A stretch of 64,000 bases of DNA, from positions 1-64,000 of the forward strand of contig FOEZ01000023.1 of the NCBI GenBank assembly GCA_900110595.1, written 5' to 3'. The notes under the pieces were generated by a model. It was given only the letters and a program-made list of their open reading frames with translations. It was not told where the DNA came from and searched no databases. Of the stretch, positions 39,203-47,943 are shown piece after piece. The DNA is from Arthrobacter sp. OV608 (lineage in GTDB: Bacteria; Actinomycetota; Actinomycetes; Actinomycetales; Micrococcaceae). Position 1 is the first letter of the stretch. Each line of letters starts with the position of its first letter. The translations under genes and the position numbers were made by a program.

Positions 39203-40668
39203 CAGACGCCCAGGCCTCCCACCAGGATCCAGGCCACGAAGGTCAGGGCGAAGCCGGCCAGGCCGAGGATGGTGGTGAGGACGGTCCAGGTCTTCAGGCC
39301 GTCCGAGACGGTGAGGCCGTAGTAGCGGACTACGGTCCAGAATCCGGCGTCAGTCACGTGGGAGAGGCCCAGAGCACCGAACCCGATGGCGATAACGATC
39401 ACCGCGATCTGTGCCGGGGTATAGCCGCCTTCGGCGACGGCGGAGGTGAGCAGGCCCGTGGTGGTGACAATGGCAACGGTGGCCGAGCCCTGTGCTGCGC
39501 GAAGGGCCAGGGAGATCACGAAGCCCAGCGCGATGATGGGCAGGCCGAGGTGGTCCAGGGTCTGGGACAGGGCGGCCCCGATGCCGGAGGTACGCAGGAC
39601 TTCGCCGAACGCGCCGCCGGCGGCAACCACCATCAGGATGGAGGCGATGGGAGGCAGTGCGCCTTCGAAGATTTCACCGGTCTCCTTCAGCGACCAGTTG
39701 CGGCGGACCGCCAGCAGGAAGAAGGACAGGGCGACGGCGACGAGGAGGGCGAAGAACGGATTGCCGACGAAGGCCGCCAGGCCGTACCAGGAGTTGTCCT
39801 TGGGAATGGTGAGCGTACCCATCGTGCCGATCAGGATCTGCACGATGGGAGCAGCGATCAGGAAGATGATCAGGCCCGGACGCGGCGGAGCGATGGCAGC
39901 GGCACCGGGGCCGTCGTGGCCCACCTTTACCAGCGAGTCGGAACCGAATTCCTCAACCTGTGCCTTGACGGACGGGAGCAGTTCGTAATCCTTGCGGTTC
40001 ATGATGCTGGCAACCCAGTAGGACAGGAAGCCGAGCGGAACGCAGATGGCCAGGGAGATAAGGGTGATGAGTCCGATGTCGGCGCCGAAGACGCCAGCAC
40101 CCGCCACGATGCCGGGGTGCGGCGGAACTGCCACGTGGATTGCCAGCATGATGCCCGCCATGGGCAGGCCGAACTTGACCGGGTGGACCTTGGCGATCTT
40201 GGCGAAGGCGTACACGATGGGGACCAGGACGATGACGCCCACCTCGAAGAATACGGGGATGGCCACCAGGAAGCCGACGGCGGTGAGGGCCACGGCCACG
40301 CGCTTGGCGCCGAGCTTTTCGGTGAAGTGGGCAGCGAGCGACTGGACGCCGCCGGATACTTCGATCATGCGGCCCAGGACGGCGCCAAGGGCGATCAGCA
40401 GTGCCACTTTGCCCATGGTGCTGCCCACGCCGTTGGCCACAACGGTGAAGACGTCCTTGAGCGGGATCTGCGCGGCGACGGCAACCATAATGCTGACCGT
40501 GAGCAGGGCAACGAAAGCCTGGATTTTGAAGCGGATGATCATCACCAGCAGTACGGCGATGCCGATGGCCGCGATGGTGAGCAGCAGCGGCGTGCCGAGC
40601 TCCACTGCGGGTTTAATGGCGGGGGCATCAGCCGCCCGCACTATGAGCGGGCTCATGAGGTGGTTCAT
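39202..40668 (-). CDS. GntP family gluconate/sugar-acid:H+ symporter
   Basis: A 488-residue permease with 12-14 hydrophobic segments, of the GntP family. Family-like stretches include HVAVPPHPGIVAGAGVFGAD near residue 155, TSGIGAALSQTLDHLGLPI and LRAAQGSATVAIVTTTGLL. GntP proteins import gluconate, idonate or other aldonates with protons. Its place between the dehydrogenase and aldolase points to an aldonic or related acid as substrate. Its stop and the aldolase start overlap by one base, so they are co-translated. An alternative start lies at the fifth codon. Confidence 0.92.
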   Translation of the reverse strand: MNHLMSPLIVRAADAPAIKPAVELGTPLLLTIAAIGIAVLLVMIIRFKIQAFVALLTVSIMVAVAAQIPLKDVFTVVANGVGSTMGKVALLIALGAVLGRMIEVSGGVQSLAAHFTEKLGAKRVAVALTAVGFLVAIPVFFEVGVIVLVPIVYAFAKIAKVHPVKFGLPMAGIMLAIHVAVPPHPGIVAGAGVFGADIGLITLISLAICVPLGFLSYWVASIMNRKDYELLPSVKAQVEEFGSDSLVKVGHDGPGAAAIAPPRPGLIIFLIAAPIVQILIGTMGTLTIPKDNSWYGLAAFVGNPFFALLVAVALSFFLLAVRRNWSLKETGEIFEGALPPIASILMVVAAGGAFGEVLRTSGIGAALSQTLDHLGLPIIALGFVISLALRAAQGSATVAIVTTTGLLTSAVAEGGYTPAQIAVIVIAIGFGALGLSHVTDAGFWTVVRYYGLTVSDGLKTWTVLTTILGLAGFALTFVAWILVGGLGV

Positions 40669-40825
40669 GAAGGGTGTCTCCTTTGACGAGCCAGTCTTCC
40701 AGAAGACGGGCGATCAGGCGCTGGTTTTTCTGAGGGGGAACGCTGGGGACTGCTGGGGAACTGCCGGGAGGTACGGCGACGGCGGAGGGGGGACCGCCGT
40801 CGTCGTACTTCCCTGGAGGGCGGCG

Positions 40826-41725
40826 CTAGTTGGTGCGCTTGGTGGGGGCGACCACCTTGATGACCGCGGAGTCGTCGGCGGCGGCGAGGCCCTGGGCCTG
40901 GCCCAGGAGGTAGAGCTGCTCCGCGGCTGCGGCAACCGGGGCAGCCAGGCCGGCGGCGCGGGTGGCTTTGCCCACGATGCCCATGTCCTTGACGAAGATG
41001 TCCAGGCGGGAGAGGACCTCGGCGCCTTCCTCGTTGTAAGCCTCCAGGATGCGGGGGCCGCGGTTGGAGAGCATAAAGGAGCCGGCAGCACCGGCTTCGA
41101 GGGCGGCAAGCGTCTTGGCCTGGTCCAGTCCCAGGGCGTCGGCGAGGGCCATGGCTTCAGCCGCAGCGGCGATGTGCACGCCGCAGAGCAGCTGGTTCAC
41201 GGTCTTGAGTGCCTGGCCGTCGCCGGGCTTGTCGCCCACCACGGTCAGGGTGGAAGCCAGGAGTTCCAGCGCGGGGGCGGCCTTTTCCCGGGCTTCGGGG
41301 GAAGCGCCGACGACGATCAGCAGGTCGCCTTCGCCGGCGCGCTTGGGGCCGCCGGACAAGGGTGCATCCACCAGCTCTACGCCATATTCCGCCAGCCTGG
41401 CGACGGTGGCCGGGATAGCTTCGGTGCCTACGGTGCTGCCGAGGATCACAACGGCGCCGGGCTCGAGCACGGAGGCCACACCGTTTTCGCCGAACAGTAC
41501 GTCGTTGAGCTGCTCGCCGTTGCGGACGGCCAGGAGCACGGCGTCGGCACCCTTGGCGGCTTCGCGGGCGGTGCTGAACGTGGCGATACCGGCTTCTTGG
41601 GCGAGGTTGAGGCGGGGCTCGGCGATGTCGAAGCCGTGGACGGTCAGCTGGGACGCGAGGCGGGTGGCCATAGGCAGGCCCATGGCGCCGAGGCCCAGGA
41701 CGGTGACGGTGTAGTTGCTGGTCAT
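40826..41725 (-). CDS. NAD-dependent L-threonate-type dehydrogenase (3-HIBDH family)
   Basis: A 299-residue beta-hydroxyacid dehydrogenase. Rossmann motif VLGLGAMGLPMATRLAS at the N-terminus, substrate motif DAPLSGGPKRAGEGDL near residue 120, and GDGQALKTVNQLLCG with the catalytic Lys near residue 170. It matches the LtnD group, which oxidises C2 of tetronates or similar acids. The ATG at 41725 has GGAG six bases upstream and is preferred over one four codons earlier. It lies between the DUF1537 kinase and the permease on one transcript. Confidence 0.88.
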   Translation of the reverse strand: MTSNYTVTVLGLGAMGLPMATRLASQLTVHGFDIAEPRLNLAQEAGIATFSTAREAAKGADAVLLAVRNGEQLNDVLFGENGVASVLEPGAVVILGSTVGTEAIPATVARLAEYGVELVDAPLSGGPKRAGEGDLLIVVGASPEAREKAAPALELLASTLTVVGDKPGDGQALKTVNQLLCGVHIAAAAEAMALADALGLDQAKTLAALEAGAAGSFMLSNRGPRILEAYNEEGAEVLSRLDIFVKDMGIVGKATRAAGLAAPVAAAAEQLYLLGQAQGLAAADDSAVIKVVAPTKRTN

Positions 41726-41808
41726 GGTGTTCTCCATTGAATTCTTGCAGGACTAGGGGTTAGTTGCGGGCCGGCCCGCCACCCGGGAGGGTTGGGAGCC
41801 GGTGGGGA

Positions 41809-43299
41809 TTAGAAGGTGTTGCTGAGCTTGCGGGTGACGTCGGCGAGGGACTGGTCGTCTCCCACGTTGCCGGCGAAAACGATGTAGGGGATGCCCTTTG
41901 CGGGGCCGTCCACCGGTTCCCAGAGCGAGACGATGCCGGGGAGCATGGGGCCGCGGACGATCGCGTGGCGGATTTCCAGGCCGTGCGCGGCGACGTCGGA
42001 GGAGGTGATGCCGCCCTTGGCGATGACGAACCGCGGCGGGAAGGTTTTCAGCGTCCGGTTGACCACGGCGACGACGGCGGCGGAGACGGTGCGTGCGATC
42101 CGCAGGCTTTCGGCGGGGTCGTCCGTCTTGATGAGCAGGCGGCTGGTGTGGACGATGACGTCGCCGCTGCGGAGGGCTTCGACGACGGTGTCCACGGTCT
42201 GGTCGAGGTGTTCCTCCGCGGTGTCACCGAGGAGTTTTTCGACGTCGATCTCCACGATGCGGGCGGCGCTGTGTTGTTCGGTCAGGGCTTTGAGCTGGCG
42301 GGTGGTGACGCCCACGTGGGAGCCGACGACGATGAGGCCGCCGGCTTCGGACGGGGTGTTGCCGGCGTAGGCTTCTGCGCCGCTGAGTTCGGTGCGGATT
42401 TCCTGGCCGATGCGGGCGCGGCCGAACGGCGGGCCCACGCGGTAGAGGAGCTTCTTGCCCCGGCGTTCGGCTTCTTCCAGGCCGAGGGACAGGGCGCGAA
42501 GGTCGTTTTCGGTGACGATGTCGGCCACGATGGGGGTTGAGTCCGTGGCGGCGTCGATGGCGTCGGCGATGGCGTTGGCGCTGGTCTGTGCACCGGCGGC
42601 AGGGTCCTGGGCGGCTGCTCCGGCGCGGATGGTGTTGAGGTCCAGGACGATCACGGATCCGGCGGCGAAGCGTCCCTGGGACTTCTCCTGGACGTAGTCG
42701 GCCATCACGGAGGTGGTGAAGCCGAAGGTGGCGTCCTTGGCGAATTCGGTCTCGGATACCGGGGTGAGGGTCCCGGCTGCTTCACCGGTGCCGCGCATGA
42801 AGTGGACGCCGCCGATGGTGACCCGCCCGGCGTCGGGGAAGGCTGGAACCAGCACCACGCCGTCGGTCTTTTCTCCACTGACGTCCGCCACGGTGGCGGC
42901 GATGACGTCCGGTTCCAGCGGGTAGTGGCCACGGAGGGTGGAATCGCTGCGGCTGACGAAGCCGAGCCGGAGTTCAGCGGGAGACCCGGCGGCGGCGAGG
43001 GCGTTGCGGACCACTTCCTCGTTGCGGGCGGCGGCTTCTGCGGGGTCCAGGCTGCGGGTGTTGGTCAGGACGTAGACGGCGGGCTTTGACTGGCCGAAGG
43101 CCCAGATGAAGTCCTCGACGTCCCAGCGGGTGAGCACGGGCAGATCTGCCACGGACTGGGTTCCGGTGGGGTCGTCGTCGAGCACTACCAGCACCCGCGG
43201 GGTCTCCGCGTTGGAGGCGGCCACGGCATCGGCCACGGTCGCGGCGGAAATCCGGACCTCGGCCGGGTAAGCGGCCAGAACGTCTGCTTCAAGCTTCAC
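41809..43299 (-). CDS. DUF1537 four-carbon acid sugar kinase (OtnK-like)
   Basis: A 496-residue DUF1537 kinase. The N-terminal substrate domain has VLDDDPTGTQSVADLPVLT (about 38-56) and FVSRSDSTLRGHYPLEPDVI near residue 112; the C-terminal nucleotide domain has GLIVVGSHVGVTTRQL, FVIAKGGITSSDVAAHGL and GPMLPGIVSLWEP. Characterised members phosphorylate 2- or 3-oxo-tetronates at O4. The GTG start at 43299 has GGAG seven bases upstream; the frame stays open upstream but that part overlaps the regulator gene antisense. First gene of the acid-sugar operon, behind two GntR-type operators. Confidence 0.9.
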   Translation of the reverse strand: MKLEADVLAAYPAEVRISAATVADAVAASNAETPRVLVVLDDDPTGTQSVADLPVLTRWDVEDFIWAFGQSKPAVYVLTNTRSLDPAEAAARNEEVVRNALAAAGSPAELRLGFVSRSDSTLRGHYPLEPDVIAATVADVSGEKTDGVVLVPAFPDAGRVTIGGVHFMRGTGEAAGTLTPVSETEFAKDATFGFTTSVMADYVQEKSQGRFAAGSVIVLDLNTIRAGAAAQDPAAGAQTSANAIADAIDAATDSTPIVADIVTENDLRALSLGLEEAERRGKKLLYRVGPPFGRARIGQEIRTELSGAEAYAGNTPSEAGGLIVVGSHVGVTTRQLKALTEQHSAARIVEIDVEKLLGDTAEEHLDQTVDTVVEALRSGDVIVHTSRLLIKTDDPAESLRIARTVSAAVVAVVNRTLKTFPPRFVIAKGGITSSDVAAHGLEIRHAIVRGPMLPGIVSLWEPVDGPAKGIPYIVFAGNVGDDQSLADVTRKLSNTF

Positions 43300-43344
43300 G
43301 GTGCACTCCGTTGTGTATGGGTCCTCGGAACCTGATGGAACTGT

Positions 43345-43361
43345 AAGATGTCTGACATCTT
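43345..43361. promoter_or_regulatory. GntR/FCD operator 1
   Basis: AAGATGTCTGACATCTT is a perfect 8+1+8 palindrome with the TGTC-N-GACA core used by FadR/FCD-type GntR regulators. It lies 46 bases before the kinase GTG, probably over its promoter. Confidence 0.75.
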
Positions 43362-43407
43362 GCATTTGAATGCTAGTGTGGCACAGGACATAAAGACGCG
43401 CAAGTAG

Positions 43408-43422
43408 ACTTGTCTGACATAT
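43408..43422. promoter_or_regulatory. GntR/FCD operator 2
   Basis: ACTTGTCTGACATAT repeats the TGTCTGACA core of operator 1, 58 bases away centre to centre and 31 bases before the regulator ATG. It suggests autoregulation. Confidence 0.65.
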
Positions 43423-43450
43423 CCGCAAAGGCAGTAATGGGGGCAGCAGC

Positions 43451-44155
43451 ATGGCAAGGAAGTCGCTGGTAGGCCAGGTGGCCGATGAGCTCCTGGACCG
43501 CATCATTGCGGGCGAATTCCCGCCGGGCTCACTCGTCCCCGGAGAGCACGAACTCAGCGCCCGGCACGAAGTCAGCCGCATGACCGTCCGCGAAGCCATG
43601 AAAACCCTGCAGGCGCAGCACATCCTCAGCGTGGAACGCGGCCGCGGCACGTTCGTCAACCCGCTCAACCGGTGGGCATCATTGGAAGCAGTGCTGCGGG
43701 CAGCCTCAGAGGGCAAAAACGAAGCCGAAGCCTCTGTCCAGCTCATCGAACTCCGCCGCATGCTGGAAACCGGCGCGTGCGAGCTGGCGGCCGGACGAAT
43801 CAGCGACAGTGATATCCAGGCACTCTTCGGGTACGTGGCCGCCATGCGCGCCGCCCATGAGGTGAATGATGTCGCCGCATTCGTGGAAGCGGACCTCGCC
43901 TTTCACGACCTGATCCTGCATGCCTCCGAGAATGTATTTGTCGCCGTCTTGTTCGAGCCGCTGCACAGGGTGCTGGAGAAGCGGCGCACCGAAACCTCGG
44001 CCGTGCCCCAGATCCAGGAACACGCCATCGGCCATCACCAGAACATCGCCGAAGCCCTCGAATCCCGCGACGCGGCGCGATCCCGCGAAGCGATGGACGC
44101 GCACATGCAGCAGACCCTGGACGACCTCAAGAACCTGGTACTCGAGGCGAAGTAG
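43451..44155 (+). CDS. FCD-type GntR family transcriptional regulator
   Basis: A 234-residue FadR-subfamily GntR regulator. The winged helix-turn-helix (about 5-70) reads LVGQVADELLDRIIAGEFPP, then LSARHEVSRMTVREAMKTLQ and VERGRGTFVNP. The FCD helical ligand domain (about 85-225) has LIELRRMLETGACELA, AFVEADLAFHDLILHASEN and HHQNIAEALESRD, with the metal-binding Asp/His residues (ADLxFHxxI, H near 195). It diverges from the acid-sugar operon and likely senses its substrate or an intermediate, binding the two TGTC-T-GACA sites between them. Confidence 0.92.
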   Translation: MARKSLVGQVADELLDRIIAGEFPPGSLVPGEHELSARHEVSRMTVREAMKTLQAQHILSVERGRGTFVNPLNRWASLEAVLRAASEGKNEAEASVQLIELRRMLETGACELAAGRISDSDIQALFGYVAAMRAAHEVNDVAAFVEADLAFHDLILHASENVFVAVLFEPLHRVLEKRRTETSAVPQIQEHAIGHHQNIAEALESRDAARSREAMDAHMQQTLDDLKNLVLEAK

Positions 44156-44167
44156 GAGCCGGAGTCA

Positions 44168-44182
44168 ACTGACGGGGTCAGT
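44168..44182. terminator. Short hairpin between convergent GntR and LacI genes
   Basis: ACTGAC-GGG-GTCAGT is a perfect 6-bp stem with a 3-base loop in the 22-base gap, overlapping the stop of the LacI gene. Possible weak bidirectional terminator. Confidence 0.4.
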
Positions 44183-45215
44183 CCGCGGGCGCGGCAGTGG
44201 TTCCGCGGATCACCAGTTCAGTTGCCACTTCCAAGGCAGTCGGGGCGGCGGAACCGGGCTGGTCCTGCTGTTCGGTCAGCATCCCCACCGCCATGGAAGC
44301 CAGCTGCGCCAAGGGCTGCCGCACCGTAGTGAGTGGTGGCGACGTCAACGCGGCCTGGGAAATATCGTCAAAACCCACAATGCTGAGGTCCTGCGGAACG
44401 TGCAGCGAGCGCTGCGCCGCCGCGTTCATCACACCAAGGGCCTGAAGGTCACTTCCGGTGAAAATCGCGGTGGGCGGTTGAGCCAGGTCCAGCAATTCCC
44501 CGCCGAGCCGCATCCCCGATTCGGTGCTGAAATCGCCGTCCTGTACCAGCTCGGGCAGTACTGGCAGCCCGGCCTCGTGCAACGCAGCAGCATAGGCGGC
44601 ATAGCGCGCCCGGCCATGTCCGGGACTGTGCTTGCGGCCGGTAATGATGCCGATCCGGCGGTGGCCCTGCCCCAGCAAGTGGCCGACTGCAGCCAGGGCG
44701 CCTGAGAACGACGCCGGGCTGACGCTGGGGATGGCGAGTCCTTCCGCGCCCTCGGGGTCGATGGCGACGGCAGGAATCTTCAGGGTCCGCACCATGCTCA
44801 CCAGACGGGAGCCCTTCCGCGGAGCCAGCAGGAGCACGCCGTCGAGCCGGTTCACTGACGGCTCCCGCAGCTTGCGCCACCGCTCCGGCGTTACATGCTC
44901 GGCCCGGGCATAGGCCACCGCATATCCCAGGCGATCAGCCGCCGCTTCCACCCCTTCCATCAGTTCCAGCACCCAGGGGGAATCGAAGTTGTTGACCACA
45001 AGTTGCAGGATGCCCGGCTGGGTGGTTGGAACGGCGCGTTTGGAGTAGTCCAAGTCCTCCAGGGCCTGCTGTACCCTGGCGCGGGTGGCGTCGGAAACAT
45101 GGGTCCGGCCGTTGAGCACCTTGGAAACGGTGGGCACCGATACACCTGCCGCGGCCGCGACGTCAGCGATCTTGGGACGCGGGGTGGCGGTCACGGGGGC
45201 AGTCCTCGGGGTCAT
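44178..45215 (-). CDS. LacI family transcriptional regulator
   Basis: A 345-residue LacI repressor. The N-terminal helix-turn-helix KIADVAAAAGVSVPTVSKVLNG (about 15-36, quoted as the LacI signature in part) and hinge helix ARVQQALEDLDYSKRA are intact; the periplasmic-binding-like core holds GILQLVVNNFDSPW, GHRRIGIITGRKHSPG and DLSIVGFDDISQAALTSPPLTTVRQP. The ATG at 45215 overlaps the GH43 stop (ATGA), so the regulator is the last gene of the DUF6807-GH43-LacI transcript. It probably controls this operon and the divergent ABC genes through the GAAACTTTC sites near 47.8 kb. Confidence 0.92.
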   Translation of the reverse strand: MTPRTAPVTATPRPKIADVAAAAGVSVPTVSKVLNGRTHVSDATRARVQQALEDLDYSKRAVPTTQPGILQLVVNNFDSPWVLELMEGVEAAADRLGYAVAYARAEHVTPERWRKLREPSVNRLDGVLLLAPRKGSRLVSMVRTLKIPAVAIDPEGAEGLAIPSVSPASFSGALAAVGHLLGQGHRRIGIITGRKHSPGHGRARYAAYAAALHEAGLPVLPELVQDGDFSTESGMRLGGELLDLAQPPTAIFTGSDLQALGVMNAAAQRSLHVPQDLSIVGFDDISQAALTSPPLTTVRQPLAQLASMAVGMLTEQQDQPGSAAPTALEVATELVIRGTTAAPAD

Positions 45216-46789
45216 GGGGTTGCGGCGGCGAGTTGCGGTGCAGTGGTGCGGCGGGCGGGCGAAACGTCCACGCGCACGGGTCCCACGATAACATTTCCGC
45301 TTTCCTCCGAACCCAGTGGAGACGTGGCGAAAAGGCCCAGTTCGGCGCCTATCCACTGGCCCTTGACCACGTGGAAGTCCCAGCCCTGGACCTCCCACGG
45401 TTTCCCTGGTCCGGAACGCCAGGCGAAAGTGGCGCGCGGCGTTCCGTCGGTGCGGATCTGCAGCTCTATCCGGGGGCCCGGCAACGCAATCCTTCGGCCC
45501 AGCCGCTGCTCGTGCGGACCCTCACCCCCGATGCCATCACCGAGGACATAGCCCTCAGCTGTCCGGATGATGCCGAGCCAGGCGTACTTCATGCCAAGCA
45601 CCACCACTCCTGCCCGGGTCCCCACCGGCACATCCTGCAACTCCAGGGAGGTGGTGAAGGTGGACGGTGTGCCCGGCAGGATCTGCCCCAGTATGTTGGG
45701 CAGCTCGCGCAGATTCACCGGATCGTTGGCCTTCGGCTTCAAAACCAGGTGCCCTCCCCCGCACTGGTGCGCCCAGTCCTCCTGTGGGTTCGCCTGCCAG
45801 TGCCATTGCGGCCCCAGCTTCGGTGAGCTGAAGTCGTCGCTGGCCGGAGGCGACACGTCCTGGGCAAAAGTACCCAAAGGGTAGGTGTGGGCGGGCACCG
45901 GGGTGCCCGGTCCGCCGTCGGGATCCTGCTCCCCCATCCAGGGCCAGCCGTCCCCGGTCCACCCCATGGGCTGCAGGTGCACCACACGGCCGTATGGCCC
46001 GCGGTCCTGGAAATGCAGGAACCAGTCCTCGCCGCGGGGGCTGGTGACCCACGCGCCCTGGTGCGGCCCGTTGACCACGGTGTCCCCCTGTTCCAGGACG
46101 CGCCGCTCCTCATAAGGCCCGAACGGGGACCGGGAGCGGAACACTGACTGCCAGCCCGTCGACACACCGCCGGCGGGGGCAAAAATCCAGTACCAGCCCT
46201 CGCGCTTGTAGAACTTCGGCCCCTCCAGGGTGGTGTAACCGGGCAGGTCAGCCCCGTTGATCACGTGGGTTCCGTTATCGAGGAGCCTGCTGGCATCCGG
46301 GCTCATGCGGTGGACCGTCAGCCGGTTCTTAACCCCGATCCGGCTCTGCGCCCAGCCATGCACCAGGTACGCCTGGCCGTCGTCATCCCATAAGGGGCAA
46401 GGATCAATGAGGCCGCGGCCGGCATAGAGCAGGTGCGGCTGAGTCCACGGGCCCTCGGCCTTTTCCGCGCTCAGCACAAAGATGCCGTGGTCCGGGTCCG
46501 GGTAGAAAATCCAGAAGCGCCCGTTGTGGTGGCGCAGCGCCGGAGCCCACACGCCGCTGCCGTGCCGCACCAATGAATAGTGGCTGGCCTGCGGCAGTTG
46601 GGTCAGCGCGTGGCCGATGTGCTCCCAGTCCACCAGGTTCCGGGAGCGCAGGACCGGCAGCCCGGGCACGCGGTTGAAGCTGGAGGCAATGAGGTAGTAG
46701 ACGCCGTTGACCTGCACGGCGTCGGGGTCCGGCCAGTCTGCGTTGAGGATGGGATTGCGGTAGACGGGGGCGGGGATCCGGGTGGTCAT
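45212..46789 (-). CDS. Glycoside hydrolase family 43 (beta-xylosidase/arabinofuranosidase type)
   Basis: A 525-residue GH43 enzyme. The five-bladed propeller (about 1-310) has the base Asp in NADWPDPDAVQVNG near residue 20, the pKa-setting Asp in GLIDPCPLWDDDGQAYL near residue 127 and the acid Glu in TLEGPKFYKREGWYW near residue 190. The C-terminal ~200 residues are a beta-sandwich of the GH43 C2/DUF1349 type (GPQWHWQANPQEDW, TFTTSLELQDVPVGTRAGV). No signal peptide, so cytoplasmic cleavage of imported oligosaccharides. Its start overlaps the stop of the DUF6807 gene and its stop overlaps the LacI start. Confidence 0.93.
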   Translation of the reverse strand: MTTRIPAPVYRNPILNADWPDPDAVQVNGVYYLIASSFNRVPGLPVLRSRNLVDWEHIGHALTQLPQASHYSLVRHGSGVWAPALRHHNGRFWIFYPDPDHGIFVLSAEKAEGPWTQPHLLYAGRGLIDPCPLWDDDGQAYLVHGWAQSRIGVKNRLTVHRMSPDASRLLDNGTHVINGADLPGYTTLEGPKFYKREGWYWIFAPAGGVSTGWQSVFRSRSPFGPYEERRVLEQGDTVVNGPHQGAWVTSPRGEDWFLHFQDRGPYGRVVHLQPMGWTGDGWPWMGEQDPDGGPGTPVPAHTYPLGTFAQDVSPPASDDFSSPKLGPQWHWQANPQEDWAHQCGGGHLVLKPKANDPVNLRELPNILGQILPGTPSTFTTSLELQDVPVGTRAGVVVLGMKYAWLGIIRTAEGYVLGDGIGGEGPHEQRLGRRIALPGPRIELQIRTDGTPRATFAWRSGPGKPWEVQGWDFHVVKGQWIGAELGLFATSPLGSEESGNVIVGPVRVDVSPARRTTAPQLAAATP

Positions 46790-47712
46790 GGTGTCCTGTC
46801 GGGAGAGCCGGGGTTGATGAGGGGGTGCTGGTCCAGAAGTTCCAGGGCGTGGGCGGGCGTGTGGACGTGTCCGTCATGGATAACGGCGTGCAGCGCCAGC
46901 TTCAGCGGGTTGTGGTGGTCCACGGTGGCGGGCTTGGCCCACGCCACCGCCGGCCCGGCACCAAGGTAGCCCTCCGCCCGGACGAACCACGGCAGGATGT
47001 GGCCGGCATCCTGGGCGAGGATCACCGTTACGGGTGAGGCGTCGATGACCATACCGATGGACAGCCAGCGCGAGCCGGATCCGTGGGCGGGGCCTGCGCC
47101 GCTGCCCGCCTCGGACAGGACCAGCGGCTCGCGGGCTGCCTCCGGAAAGCGCCAGAAAATGCCGCCATACCCGGCGCCCTTCCTGCCTTTAACGGCCGAC
47201 GACGACACCTCCAGCCGCTGTACGCCCACCGCCGGGACAATCATCGAGGACAATGAAAGGGCCCAGCTCGAGGGTCCGGCATTGCTGAAATACTGGATGC
47301 GGCGGTGTTCGACGGCTAAATCCCGGCCGCCCTCCGTGAGCCACGAGACCCGGCCTGATTCCTCCTCACTGTGTTCCTCGCCGCCTTCCTGCGATGGAGA
47401 CTGCCAACCGTGCGGCACCTGCTTTCCGTGGTTGGGCAGCTGCATTGGGCCGTTGGTTGCCGTGTAGGTGGAACCGCCCCAAAAGTTGGTTCCGTTGACG
47501 TCGGAAAAGGCGATGGACAGCCCGAGATGGTGCGGGTGGTCCGCGGGTTCGGCGCCGGTGACAACCACACCCGCCTTTGACCGCATCGGGTGGAAATAGG
47601 GCCGAGGCGAAAAGCGCGCGGGTTGTAGCAGTGAAGTGTTGTGGGCGGCAAGAGGATGCTTCTGCGGTGCAGCGCCACGTGCCGCTGCAGGGGTATCGAT
47701 GGGAATGGCCAA
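46786..47712 (-). CDS. PmoA-like DUF6807 family protein
   Basis: A 308-residue cytoplasmic protein of the PmoA-named/DUF6807 family, common in polysaccharide-use clusters of actinobacteria but functionally unassigned (not a methane monooxygenase). Conserved-looking segments are RPYFHPMRSKAGVVVTGAEP with nearby DHPHHLGLSIAFSDVNGTNFWGG (quoted in parts), GGIFWRFP near residue 185 and a late GHILPWFVRAEGYLGAGPA. The many His/Asp residues in DHPHHLG could bind metal. TTG at 47712 is chosen for its GGAGG five bases upstream; ATG at 47757 is an alternative without a ribosome site. First gene of the operon with GH43 and LacI. Confidence 0.78.
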   Translation of the reverse strand: MAIPIDTPAAARGAAPQKHPLAAHNTSLLQPARFSPRPYFHPMRSKAGVVVTGAEPADHPHHLGLSIAFSDVNGTNFWGGSTYTATNGPMQLPNHGKQVPHGWQSPSQEGGEEHSEEESGRVSWLTEGGRDLAVEHRRIQYFSNAGPSSWALSLSSMIVPAVGVQRLEVSSSAVKGRKGAGYGGIFWRFPEAAREPLVLSEAGSGAGPAHGSGSRWLSIGMVIDASPVTVILAQDAGHILPWFVRAEGYLGAGPAVAWAKPATVDHHNPLKLALHAVIHDGHVHTPAHALELLDQHPLINPGSPDRTP

Positions 47713-47787
47713 GCGGACCTCCGGTGAGGGGCAGTTCCAGGATGTAGGCATCAGCATACGCAGATCAGAAATAGATCGGCAAGCAAT

Positions 47788-47802
47788 TCAGAAACTTTCT
47801 GA
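47788..47802. promoter_or_regulatory. GAAACTTTC operator 1
   Basis: TCAGAAACTTTCTGA, a perfect 7+1+7 palindrome between the divergent DUF6807 and ABC genes, on the DUF6807 side of the ABC promoter. Confidence 0.65.
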
Positions 47803-47834
47803 GTTTGGCATTCATACAAGTTTCCAAAAACGTG

Positions 47835-47864
47835 TTGACAGTCACAGCGTTCTCTTGCTAGAAA
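47835..47864 (+). promoter_or_regulatory. Promoter of the ABC importer operon
   Basis: TTGACA (47835-47840), 18-base spacer, TAGAAA (47859-47864). It lies between the two GAAACTTTC sites and about 155 bases before the binding-protein start. Confidence 0.55.
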
Positions 47865-47943
47865 TCGTTTACTGAGTTTTGCTTGATGGGCGGTACCACT
47901 TGGAACGGTTGGCACCCGCGGTCACGTTGGAGCGCTTGCCATT

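Noticed and set aside
43300..43845. N-terminal extension of the DUF1537 kinase frame
   Set aside because: It runs antisense through the GntR gene and the operators; GTG at 43299 has a good ribosome site.
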